Source of the DNA: JARRKU01 sp050288425
GTDB taxonomy: Bacteria; Desulfobacterota; Desulfobacteria; Desulfobacterales; Desulfosarcinaceae
DNA length: 19,381 nt
Reading direction: 5' to 3'
Assembly (NCBI GenBank): GCA_050288425.1
Contig: JBNKDU010000146.1
Span: forward strand, 1 to 19,381
Program-made: the position numbers and the translations under genes
Notes under the pieces: model-generated
The model's input: only the letters and a program-made list of their open reading frames with translations
The model's database searches: none
What the model was told of the DNA's origin: nothing
In this document: piece by piece, positions 1 to 7,110 of the stretch
How positions within the stretch are numbered: position 1 is the stretch's first letter
How the letters are laid out: every line of letters begins with the position of its first letter

Positions 1-252
1 CTGGCTGCGCACCATTCGATAGAAATCGCACTGATCGCAGGCGCCGATTTTTTCGGCGAAGGAGCCCTGGATCTTGCCGCCGCACAGGGTGCCGGCCACC
101 ACCCAACAGGCCCTGCCTCCGTTGGTTCCGCCATGAATACCATCCACCGGTTTCGCTTTGGCGGCCGAGCAGGTGCCCAACAACGCTTCCCGGGCGCCGC
201 CCGGCTCACGACCGCATTTCTTGTATTCCCAGCAATTGATCTTCGGGGCCAT
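1..252 (-). CDS. Two-CW-domain cysteine-rich protein (partial, 3' end outside window)
   Basis: Only the first 84 residues are present; the frame is open to the left edge. The fragment begins MAPKINCWEYKKCGRE and has a regular cysteine pattern: C7-W8, C13, C28, C49-W50, C57, C72 and C75, with a Gly-rich stretch around residues 38-47. This matches the small two-CW-domain proteins of Desulfobacterota and relatives, in which paired Cys-Trp motifs probably bind a metal or Fe-S centre; the biochemical role is not established. The same domain can also sit at the N-terminus of longer signalling proteins, and the truncation leaves that open. The ATG at 252 follows a good AGGAGG ribosome site about seven bases upstream. 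The next gene upstream on this strand ends at 438, leaving a 185-nt gap, so this gene may have its own promoter, although no convincing box was found. Confidence 0.8.
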   Translation of the reverse strand, partial: MAPKINCWEYKKCGREPGGAREALLGTCSAAKAKPVDGIHGGTNGGRACWVVAGTLCGGKIQGSFAEKIGACDQCDFYRMVRSQ

Positions 253-437
253 GGTGATTCCTCCTGAATATGGTTCCTTCTACCTATATCCCCAGGCCCC
301 GGGCCGGACTTTAGGATTATTCATACTTTTTTAATCGGAAATTGATACGGGCACGATTAACCACCTGGAAATAAATTCAATTCTGGATGCCGCCATGGCT
401 GTCGGCTTCCAGGTTCCCTCCCGTGCAATCATTGGCT

Positions 438-935
438 TCATTCGATCCCGGCGATTCCCTTGAGGTAATCCGGGACCGGGCGCTGAACCGCCGATAGGGC
501 CTCGATCATCCTTTCCGCCACGCCCTTCGCGGTCCAGACACGACCTTTTCGCGGGATCACGTCCTTGCCCTGGGCATCGAGGATGCGGATCACCTGGTAG
601 TTCCAGGCAGGCTCGCGGTAGCGCTTCAGAATTTTGCGGTCCATGCCGCCGGTGCGATTGTTATAGATCAGCATGGGAATGAATTCCTCCTCGATGGCCT
701 GGACGATCAGCGGATGGGTCAACACTTCCCGACCGAATTTTTGAACCCCCGAGCAGCCCGGGATTTCCTGGAAAAGGACGAGCACGGGCTTGCCGGCTTC
801 CGCACTCATTTTCAACGCCGCATCGAAATCCCTTCCCCATCGAACGTCTCCGACCTCGACGGGACGAGCGGCCGTTTGATCTCCATAAGCGGCGACACTG
901 GTCGCCAGAATCATGAAAAATGCGAGTATTCTCAT
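438..935 (-). CDS. Secreted thioredoxin-fold protein, VPGUxxT-like family, Cys form
   Basis: Encodes 165 residues. Residues 1-20 look like a signal peptide (a short Arg-containing start, a hydrophobic run, then small residues near SVAA), so the product is probably exported. Residues 30-110 fit a thioredoxin-like fold: a WGRDFDAAL helix, the KPVLVLFQE strand, then IPGC at 58-61. C61 is the only cysteine in the whole protein, so there is no CxxC redox pair. From memory, the IPGCxxV segment corresponds to the VPGUxxT motif of thioredoxin-like (seleno)proteins, where the active residue is Sec or Cys; here the codon is TGC. Function in that family is not known to me. The open frame extends to 1106, but the ATG at 935 is preferred: it begins the signal peptide and follows GGAGGGAGATCAGGA. 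The upstream leader may be structured (see 988-1091). Confidence 0.75.
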   Translation of the reverse strand: MRILAFFMILATSVAAYGDQTAARPVEVGDVRWGRDFDAALKMSAEAGKPVLVLFQEIPGCSGVQKFGREVLTHPLIVQAIEEEFIPMLIYNNRTGGMDRKILKRYREPAWNYQVIRILDAQGKDVIPRKGRVWTAKGVAERMIEALSAVQRPVPDYLKGIAGIE

Positions 936-987
936 TTCCTGATCTCCCTCCAGCACGGTCTTCCGGTGATGCCTTCCTGGGAAGGTG

Positions 988-1091
988 GTCGTACGACGCC
1001 TGCCTACCTTGCATGGATTGTTCACCGGATGGTTGCGGGAGTCGGAGGATTTGCGACCCAGGGCGGGTCTCCCAAGCCCCGGCGTCTTGCC
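988..1091 (-). promoter_or_regulatory. Structured 5' leader resembling a GEMM (cyclic-dinucleotide) riboswitch
   Basis: Read on the minus strand, this leader starts 53 nt upstream of the thioredoxin-like gene. It contains GGCAAG (1091-1086), then a hairpin at 1082-1058 with arms CCGGGGC and GCCCTGG and a GAGA (GNRA) tip. Next comes GGGTCGCAAATCC (to 1047). CCTCC (1048-1044) can pair with GGTAGG (1008-1003) leaving one bulged T, and GACGCC (1086-1081) can pair with GGCGTC (1000-995) to close the structure. From memory, the same order (GGCAA, GNRA-capped hairpin, GGGACGCAAA, CCUCC paired with GGUAGG) occurs in GEMM-I c-di-GMP riboswitches. Against this, the conserved 3' GGUUACC segment is missing: a palindrome GTCGTACGAC (988-997) sits there instead. 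It may be a divergent GEMM, another structured leader, or chance similarity. Confidence 0.35.
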
Positions 1092-1128
1092 GGAGAGGCG
1101 CCGCAAATATGGAAATGAATGAATTTTC

Positions 1129-4107
1129 TTAAGGACTGCCGATATTCACCACCGCGCGGCTCTGCCGGCCGTCCACCTTGAGGACCAGCGCCTGTTCCAG
1201 GTGCACCAGGGCCACATACCCCGTATCCATGGCCGCCGGCCGGCTTTCGAGCCATTGCCAGTCGATGCGGTCGCCCCTGGCCTCCAGCACCGTCAGGTAG
1301 TTGATCCCCAGGGTGCTGATGTTGTGAAAAAAGTGGGATCCCTGGGAGGGTTCGGCCTGCAGCCGGGGATGGTCGGCTTCCACGATGGCGCCGACCCCGC
1401 AGATTTGTTCCCAGCGGACGGGGATGCCGAGCCAGCGGTCGGCGCTGCCCCAGCGGCCCGGTCCGATGAGGAGATATTTGCGTCCCTGCTGAACCAGTCT
1501 GGCGTTGATCTTTCCGATTTCGCCGGCGATGGTCACCGTTTCGGCCGCATCGAACCGGTCGCGTTTGACCAGCACGATGTCCCGGATGTCCCGGGAGATG
1601 GCGTTTCCCAGCGCCCGGCTGGAATAGATCAGGGAGTGGTCGATTTCCGTTTCGTCGATATCCACCCGCATGAGTTCTTCCCGGGCGCCCATGGGCCTCA
1701 GTTGCAGGATGGCAAACTCGGGTTTGCAATGGTTGTCCGCCGGCATGTTCAGGCAGAATTCCATCTCCACGGGCGATCCCATGCCCTCCTCTCCGATGCC
1801 CAGCAGGTCCGTCAGCAGATCCGCCAGGGGAAATGCCCCGTGCTTCAATATCGGATGAAAGGTCACCACCGGGCTTCCCGAGGGTCTGAACGAATCCCGG
1901 ACGCGTCCCTCTTCGGGGAGATAGGTGCTGCACAGGGCGCGCACCGGCGGTTCGGCCACGGCATCGAAGACCTCCCGCCGTGCCAGGGTGACGCCATCGT
2001 CCACGCCGATGGGACAGTCGGTCTGCCCCATCCTGACCGCATAGAAATAGCGCTGGGCATTTTTCAGAAGATCCGGCACCGTGGAGCGGTCCGGCAGCAA
2101 ATGGGGGTGACGGGGAGAAAAGCGCAGGGAGGACTCGCCGCCCATTACCGATTTGCCCAGCCCCAGGGCGATGGCCGCCACCCCGTCCTGGGGGGTCATC
2201 TCGGCGATAGGGTAGTAATTGTATGATTGGGCCACGCCGGAGATGTCCGGGTAGAAAAAGTCGCCGAACCGGTCGCCCACGAGCTGTTGGATGATGACGG
2301 CCATCTTCTCCTCTTCCGTTCGCTGGCCGACGCGTCGGGAGAAGGCCTTGGGACCGGAAAAATAGGTGGAGGCGAAGACCATCTTGACCGCCGCCACGAG
2401 CTGTGCCAGCCGGCACCCCAGATCCTCGTGGTCGTTGGCCAGCATGTAAGTATTGTACAAACCGGCGTAGGCCCGGTATTGTGCGTCCTCCAGCAGGCTG
2501 GAGGACCGCACCGCCAGGCAGTAATCGAATACACGCAAATACTCCCGCAACTGCTCCACCAGCCCCGGCGGCATGGTGGCATCGAGGAAGCGTTCGGCGA
2601 TGGCGCCATCGTCCAGGTCCAGTCGGGCCAGGTCATGCAGATGGTTGAATTCGACGAACTCTTCGAATCGTTCCGTGGCGATGACGACGGTCTGGGGCAC
2701 CTGGATGGTCACGTCGGGGTATTTCTGTCGCAATTCGCCATGCTGGTGCAGCAGGGTGTTCATGAAGGCCAGCCCCCTGGCCTTGCCGCCCAGGGAGCCG
2801 CCGCCGATCTTGCAGAATTCGGTCTCCCGGTCCAGCTGCTTGGCGTCGAAATCGATCACCAGTCCCTTCTGACGCTGCATCCGTCGCTGGTGGATGATGT
2901 CGGTGAGGTAGTCGCTGTGGCTGCGTACATCGCTGAAATCCGAGTCGCGTACCGGCCGCATTTTGGCCGCCAGTTCGATCTCCGAGCGGGCGAACAGCCA
3001 TCGCGAAAAATCGTTCCGATTGCTGTGAAACCGCAGGGCCTCCTCCGGGATTCGTCCCACCATGATTTCCAGTTCCCGAAGGCTGGCCGCCCGTCCGATC
3101 TCCCGGCCGTCCGGCATCCGGAACACGAAATCGCCGAAGCCCAGGTCCTCCTTGAAATACCTGCGGATCTCCGACGGCAGGGTCGGCGAGTTCTTGTCGA
3201 TAAAGCGGGCCGGAATCTTTTCGGCGCATTGCCGGTTGTCGCTCTCCGCGCTGACCAGCAGCAACGGGATGTCGAAGCGCTCGGCCTTGATCTTTTTGAG
3301 AAGTTCCACCCCGGCCGTTCCATCGGGCTTCCCCCCCCGGGGAAAGCGCATATCGGATATGACGCCGAGGATATTGTCCTTGTAGGTATCGTAGAGGGAC
3401 ATGGCCTTTTCAAAGGTTTCGGCCAGCAGAATCTTGGGCCTGGCCCGCATGGCCAGCAGCCGGTGCTCCTCGTTCAGTCCCTCATCCATCACGGCCTGGG
3501 CCTGGAGGACCAGCCCCTTGTAAAGGATCGGCAGGATGGCCGAGGCATACTCGGGAGAATCCTCCACGAACAGGATCACCCGGATCCCGGCCAGGTCGAT
3601 GTCTTCCTCGACATTCATCCAATCTTCGGTGTTCTTGATCAGGGCGAAGAGCACCTCGGTGTTGCCGGTCCACAGGAAGGTGCGGTCGATGGCCGAGGTC
3701 GCCTTGGAAAAGGCGGACCACTCCGTCGTCGAGGTCGGCTGATGGACCATCAGGATCACGGGAATATTCCGGCCGTCGGCCTTGATGGCCGCGGCAGTCT
3801 GTTCGAAACGGGTATCCGTGCCCCGGGCGATGATGATCACCAGGTCGAAACGCCGCTGCCCGAGAACCTGCAGGGCCTGCCGGGTATTGGTGACCCAACG
3901 CAGCCGCGGGGGCCGGCTCAGGTTCAACCCCCGGTACTCCTTCACGATGGTCTCGGAGATCCGGCAATCCTCTTCCATGATCCAGGCGTCGTAGTGCCGG
4001 GAGATGAGCAGGATATTCACGATCTTGTGCCGCATCAGATCGTGAAAGATCTTGAAACGCGGGTCGAAATCATCCAGGCGAATGCTGCTTCGCATAGCGG
4101 CCCCCAT
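1129..4107 (-). CDS. REC-REC-ATP-grasp fusion: PEP/pyruvate-binding (PPDK N-terminal type) protein
   Basis: Encodes 992 residues. Residues 28-165 form a receiver-like domain lacking the phosphoacceptor (FDLVIIIARG where Asp is expected). Residues 175-325 are a second receiver with a full set: E182/D183, D252 in ISDMRFP, S286 in LLLVSAES and K305 in RFIDKNS. After a linker, residues 430-806 resemble the nucleotide-binding ATP-grasp domain of PEP synthase/pyruvate phosphate dikinase: GGSLGGKARGLAF (437-449), AVRSSSLLEDAQYRAYAG (532-549) and AILQLRPM (799-806). A further conserved-looking region (about 875-990, with IGPGRWGS) follows. The phosphohistidine swivel domain and PEP/pyruvate barrel are absent, so this is not a complete PEP synthase. 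It may be a phosphotransfer enzyme controlled by the second receiver. ATG 4107 follows AAGGATAAAG; ATG 4095 is an alternative. It is divergent from the kinase cluster. Confidence 0.85.
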   Translation of the reverse strand: MGAAMRSSIRLDDFDPRFKIFHDLMRHKIVNILLISRHYDAWIMEEDCRISETIVKEYRGLNLSRPPRLRWVTNTRQALQVLGQRRFDLVIIIARGTDTRFEQTAAAIKADGRNIPVILMVHQPTSTTEWSAFSKATSAIDRTFLWTGNTEVLFALIKNTEDWMNVEEDIDLAGIRVILFVEDSPEYASAILPILYKGLVLQAQAVMDEGLNEEHRLLAMRARPKILLAETFEKAMSLYDTYKDNILGVISDMRFPRGGKPDGTAGVELLKKIKAERFDIPLLLVSAESDNRQCAEKIPARFIDKNSPTLPSEIRRYFKEDLGFGDFVFRMPDGREIGRAASLRELEIMVGRIPEEALRFHSNRNDFSRWLFARSEIELAAKMRPVRDSDFSDVRSHSDYLTDIIHQRRMQRQKGLVIDFDAKQLDRETEFCKIGGGSLGGKARGLAFMNTLLHQHGELRQKYPDVTIQVPQTVVIATERFEEFVEFNHLHDLARLDLDDGAIAERFLDATMPPGLVEQLREYLRVFDYCLAVRSSSLLEDAQYRAYAGLYNTYMLANDHEDLGCRLAQLVAAVKMVFASTYFSGPKAFSRRVGQRTEEEKMAVIIQQLVGDRFGDFFYPDISGVAQSYNYYPIAEMTPQDGVAAIALGLGKSVMGGESSLRFSPRHPHLLPDRSTVPDLLKNAQRYFYAVRMGQTDCPIGVDDGVTLARREVFDAVAEPPVRALCSTYLPEEGRVRDSFRPSGSPVVTFHPILKHGAFPLADLLTDLLGIGEEGMGSPVEMEFCLNMPADNHCKPEFAILQLRPMGAREELMRVDIDETEIDHSLIYSSRALGNAISRDIRDIVLVKRDRFDAAETVTIAGEIGKINARLVQQGRKYLLIGPGRWGSADRWLGIPVRWEQICGVGAIVEADHPRLQAEPSQGSHFFHNISTLGINYLTVLEARGDRIDWQWLESRPAAMDTGYVALVHLEQALVLKVDGRQSRAVVNIGSP

Positions 4108-4164
4108 CTTTATCCTTATTCCGTGCGACGCCGCGGCGGCGGGCTGGAACCGGTCGAATTCCCG

Positions 4165-4193
4165 ATCATTGATCGATAACCGGCATTAATCAA
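4165..4193 (-). promoter_or_regulatory. Candidate sigma70-type promoter for the REC-REC-ATP-grasp gene
   Basis: On the minus strand, TTGATT (4193-4188) and AATGAT (4170-4165) are 17 nt apart. Each matches the -35 or -10 consensus at four of six positions. The site lies about 60 nt upstream of the start at 4107. The -10 is part of a small GATCATTGATC dyad. This is a weak match by eye only. Confidence 0.25.
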
Positions 4194-4202
4194 GGAATAA
4201 GT

Positions 4203-4283
4203 GCCTCCCTGGAACGAAGAGTCGATGGGGCGGATGTGCCGATCGGTACCTCCGGCGATCTTGCTCTTCGTCCCAGGTGAGGC
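4203..4283. repeat. Long imperfect inverted repeat (19/20-nt arms, 42-nt loop)
   Basis: The left arm GCCTCCCTGGAACGAAGAG (4203-4221) and the right arm CTCTTCGTCCCAGGTGAGGC (4264-4283) are reverse complements except for one mismatch and one extra base in the right arm. The 42-nt loop contains GCCGATCGG and GATCGGTACC but no clear long stem. It has no T-run on either side, so it is not a simple terminator. It could be the stem of a small RNA, a long 5' leader element of the kinase gene, or a regulator-binding or mobile palindrome. Confidence 0.7.
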
Positions 4284-4466
4284 GCCACAACAGGATGATC
4301 AATACGCCTGGAAACGAGGCGCGTGATCCTCACCCGCCTGAAACGGATAACGTGCAACCCCATGGAGAAAGGAGCAAACCCGGCCACACGAAATCCATCC
4401 CGGGCACTTCCTCCGCAGAATCCATACCAGGCTCGTTTTTTCAGTGACACATCCGGGCATTTCACA

Positions 4467-4482
4467 TATCGTTGAAACGATA
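4467..4482. promoter_or_regulatory. Operator-like dyad TATCGTTGAAACGATA
   Basis: A perfect 7-bp inverted repeat (TATCGTT/AACGATA) with a 2-nt centre lies 15 nt upstream of the candidate -35 box of the hybrid kinase gene at 4536. Size and position suit a dimeric regulator site; the regulator is unknown. Confidence 0.4.
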
Positions 4483-4496
4483 AGGAAAAGACCGGA

Positions 4497-4524
4497 TCGA
4501 CACCCAGGTGTCATCAGGTATAAA
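4497..4524 (+). promoter_or_regulatory. Candidate sigma70-type promoter with an overlapping dyad, hybrid kinase gene
   Basis: TCGACA (4497-4502) and TATAAA (4519-4524) each match the consensus at five of six positions, with a 16-nt spacer. The perfect dyad GACACC-CA-GGTGTC (4499-4512) overlaps the -35 box and spacer, as expected for an operator that could block RNA polymerase. If used, transcription would start near 4531, only a few bases before the ATG at 4536, giving an almost leaderless mRNA. This agrees with the weak ribosome site there. Evidence is by eye only. Confidence 0.4.
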
Positions 4525-4535
4525 GTGAGTCCGAT

Positions 4536-6863
4536 ATGACCATCCCATCCCAATCAAAGGACCGCAACCAGGTCCGTCCGCCGAAAGAATCGGCAAACGG
4601 GGTGGAAAGGTCCGGTCAAACGATCGATCTCAAAAGTACCCAGGCCACCGGATTTTTCCGCGGTATTCGCTGTCCCGTCCTGAAGATCTCTCTCCTGGAC
4701 TGGGTGCTGCCGCCGGGTTCGGAATTGACATTCGAAGAGATGCGCAAGCGGAAACTCTTCGCGGCCCTGATCGTCCCCGGCATCATCATCCTCAGCACCT
4801 TCGGATGCTTTCATCTGTTTCATGGGAACCTGCTGGAAGGACTCCTCGATCTGTTCGCCTGCCTCTGGCTGCTCTTCAGTCTGCTGGGCCTGCGGATGAT
4901 GAAAAAAGGTCTGGTGTTGTATCGCATCAACACGACTTTGCTAGGCTTGCTCTTCCTGTTTCTCGCCGCCAAGGGCGGTATCGAAGGCAATAAACTGCTG
5001 TGGATGTTCAGTTATCCGATGATCGCCTTCTATACCCTGGGGATCCCGGAAGGGCTGGCCTGGACCGGCATCTTGTTTGCCCTCTGCCTGGGCATCCTTT
5101 TCGGGCCGTGGGACACCCATTGGGTGCATGCCTACAGCATGGATTTCAAGCTCCGCTTCGGCGTCGCCTTCGCCCTGGTCGCTTCGTTTACCTACATCTA
5201 TGAATCGGCGCGCGAAAAGTATCAATCCAACCTCGAAAGCGAGCAGAGGAATCTGAAGGCCGAAAAACAGAAGCTGGCGGAGATGACCCATACGGTACAG
5301 GAGGCCAATCGCGCCCTGACCCAAAGCGAGCAGCGCCTCAAGCAGGCCCAGAACATTGCCCAGGTGGGCAACTTCGAATACGATCCCGAAGCGGACCGCC
5401 TGTGGGGATCCGAGGAGGCCCTGGGCATCCTCGGCCTGGACCCGGCCGGCAACCGTTTGCCCCTGGGCGACATCAAAGGGAGGGCGCCCGGTTTTTATGC
5501 CTTCCTCGAGGGATTCGGAACCGGAAGGCAAGGCACCTGCAAGTTCCGGCTGACACTTTCCGGGCCGGGGGAAGGGGAATATCGGCAGAAGATGGGGTAC
5601 GCCCGGGCGGAACTCGAGGATGGATCCGGAACATCGCCCCCAAAAATCATCGGTGTGGTTCAGGACATCACCCCCCTGCATAAAGCCGAAGAAGAGAAGA
5701 AGGAACTGGAAGCCCGGCTGGCGCGTTCCCAGAAAATGGAGGCCCTGGGTCTGCTGGCCGGCGGCGTCGCCCATGACCTGAACAATGTGCTGTCCGGTAT
5801 CGTCAGCTATCCCGATATGATGCTGATCCGTCTTCCGGCCGACAGCGATCTTCGCAAACCCCTCGGCCTCATCCGCGATTCCGGTCAAAAGGCCGCCGCC
5901 ATCGTCCAGGACCTGCTCACCCTGGCCAGACGCGGCGTTACCAGTATGGAGATCGTCAATTTCAACGACCTCGTCGAGCAATACCTGCAGACGCCCGAAT
6001 TTCTCAAACTCCAGTCCTATCACCCCCTGGTGTCCTTCCGGGTCGACAAACAAGATCGACTTCCGAACATCAAGGCATCCGCCGTACACATGAAAAAAAC
6101 CTTGATGAACCTGGTATCCAACGCCGCCGAAGCATTGCCCGAAGGCGGACAGGTTCACATCTCCACCCGCAATCGGCACCTGGATATCCCCCTTAAGGGG
6201 TACGCCGATGTCAACGCAGGCGAATATGTGGTGCTTGGCGTGGAAGACAACGGCAGCGGCATCCAGGAAGAAGATCTGGCAAGGATATTCGAGCCCTTCT
6301 TCACGAAGAAGAAAATGGGCCGCAGCGGAACCGGCCTCGGGCTGGCGGTGGTCTGGGGCACGGTCCACGATCATAACGGCTACATCCATGTATCCAGTAC
6401 GCCGGGCCGAGGCACCCGAATCGAGCTATACCTGCCGGCCACAAGCGCGGAAATGATGCACCGGGAGGAGGAGATTCCCCCCAAGAGCTTCCAGGGCAAC
6501 GGCGAGCGTATCCTGGTGGTGGATGACCTGCCGTCCCAGCGCGAAATCACCCGCGAAATGCTGACCCTGCTGGGATATCATGTCGATACCGTTGCCAGCG
6601 GCGAGGAGGCCATCGACTTTCTGAAGGACCATCCCGTGGATCTGGCCATTCTCGATATGATCATGCATCCAGGGATAGACGGACTGGAAACCTATGCCCG
6701 CCTCCGGACCCTGCGTCCCGAACAAAAGACCCTGATCGTGAGCGGATATTCCGAGACCGAACGGGTCAGGGAGGCGCAGATGCTGGGCGCAGGCGCCTAT
6801 GTCAAAAAACCCTTCGACATCCAGACCATCGGGCAGGCCATCCGGCGGGAATTGGACAAATGA
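4536..6863 (+). CDS. Membrane hybrid histidine kinase (TM-PAS-HisKA-HATPase-REC)
   Basis: Encodes 775 residues. After a hydrophilic N-terminus come about five or six membrane segments (residues 74-96, 101-120, 131-146, 153-170, 172-191 and 207-222). A coiled linker follows (225-272), then a PAS-like domain (273-385, ending in VVQDITPLHKAEEE). The kinase core has the H-box GGVAHDLNNVLSGI with H413, the N-box N525/N529, the G1 box VEDNGSGI (D571), the F-box IFEPFFTKK and the G2 box GTGLGL (598-603). A C-terminal receiver has D663/D664, phosphoacceptor D707, S736 and K758. It should sense an unknown signal at or in the membrane and pass phosphate to its own receiver. The segment LLDWVLPPGSELTFEEMRKRK before the first membrane helix looks like real protein, so the start lies upstream of Met69. 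ATG 4536 has only a weak ribosome site (GTGAG). The next kinase starts 247 nt later. Confidence 0.9.
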   Translation: MTIPSQSKDRNQVRPPKESANGVERSGQTIDLKSTQATGFFRGIRCPVLKISLLDWVLPPGSELTFEEMRKRKLFAALIVPGIIILSTFGCFHLFHGNLLEGLLDLFACLWLLFSLLGLRMMKKGLVLYRINTTLLGLLFLFLAAKGGIEGNKLLWMFSYPMIAFYTLGIPEGLAWTGILFALCLGILFGPWDTHWVHAYSMDFKLRFGVAFALVASFTYIYESAREKYQSNLESEQRNLKAEKQKLAEMTHTVQEANRALTQSEQRLKQAQNIAQVGNFEYDPEADRLWGSEEALGILGLDPAGNRLPLGDIKGRAPGFYAFLEGFGTGRQGTCKFRLTLSGPGEGEYRQKMGYARAELEDGSGTSPPKIIGVVQDITPLHKAEEEKKELEARLARSQKMEALGLLAGGVAHDLNNVLSGIVSYPDMMLIRLPADSDLRKPLGLIRDSGQKAAAIVQDLLTLARRGVTSMEIVNFNDLVEQYLQTPEFLKLQSYHPLVSFRVDKQDRLPNIKASAVHMKKTLMNLVSNAAEALPEGGQVHISTRNRHLDIPLKGYADVNAGEYVVLGVEDNGSGIQEEDLARIFEPFFTKKKMGRSGTGLGLAVVWGTVHDHNGYIHVSSTPGRGTRIELYLPATSAEMMHREEEIPPKSFQGNGERILVVDDLPSQREITREMLTLLGYHVDTVASGEEAIDFLKDHPVDLAILDMIMHPGIDGLETYARLRTLRPEQKTLIVSGYSETERVREAQMLGAGAYVKKPFDIQTIGQAIRRELDK

Positions 6864-7099
6864 CGGCTGGGATGCCTGCGGTCTCCCCCTCCTAGGATTC
6901 ATTCAAAAAAGATCGAATCGGGTTTCCGGTCCAATCCCTGCATTCCTTGTTTAAGTATTCCACGCCGAGGGACGATAAATACAAATGACATAGACGGCTT
7001 GTTCGGGCCCCGATAGCCGCGGAAAGCGGGAATGATTGTTCGCGGTGGGGCGCCATGTACAAACCGGCTATGGCCCGGCTCGGACACGGGCTGGCAAAC

Positions 7100-7105
7100 A
7101 AGGAG
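7100..7105 (+). promoter_or_regulatory. Ribosome binding site deciding the GAF hybrid kinase start
   Basis: AAGGAG ends five bases before ATG 7111. It favours that start over the in-frame TTG at 7036, which has no such site. The 247-nt gap upstream (6864-7110) holds no recognisable gene or strong hairpin, only short stems such as CCGC-GGAAA-GCGG near 7017. Confidence 0.75.
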
Positions 7106-7110
7106 ACAAT

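Larger units (their letters stand above)
4108..4535. other. Divergent intergenic region, 428 nt, no gene seen
   Basis: No convincing coding frame was found; the short frames here lack a ribosome site or recognisable protein. The region separates two divergent genes and is rich in inverted repeats. These are a large one at 4203-4283, a small one with GATCA (4297-4301) against TGATC (4324-4328) enclosing CGCC (4305-4308) and GGCG (4318-4321), and two compact dyads at 4467-4482 and 4499-4512. Candidate promoters for both directions are listed separately. A small RNA could be encoded around 4200-4330. Confidence 0.6.

Noticed and set aside
972..985. CCTTCC-TG-GGAAGG palindrome as a terminator before the thioredoxin-like gene
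   Set aside because: The stem is only 6 bp with a 2-nt loop and no T-run follows on either strand, so it was left as part of the leader.
936..1106. N-terminal extension of the thioredoxin-like protein to 1106
   Set aside because: The extension is Arg-rich and not protein-like, it crosses the structured leader, and a signal peptide with a ribosome site begins at 935.
2227..4179. A 650-residue open frame on the plus strand opposite the REC-REC-ATP-grasp gene
   Set aside because: The minus-strand protein has clear domain motifs over the same DNA; the opposite frame has none and is explained by GC-rich codon use.
4115..4201. CTTATTCC (4115-4122) and GGAATAAG (4194-4201) as an inverted repeat
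   Set aside because: Only 8 bp with a 71-nt spacer; this length is expected by chance in a region of this size.
4941..6389. A 482-residue open frame antisense to the membrane hybrid kinase
   Set aside because: It is a shadow of the kinase codons with no family motif.
7036..7110. TTG start for the GAF hybrid kinase
   Set aside because: ATG 7111 has AAGGAG at the right spacing and the added 25 residues show no domain sequence.
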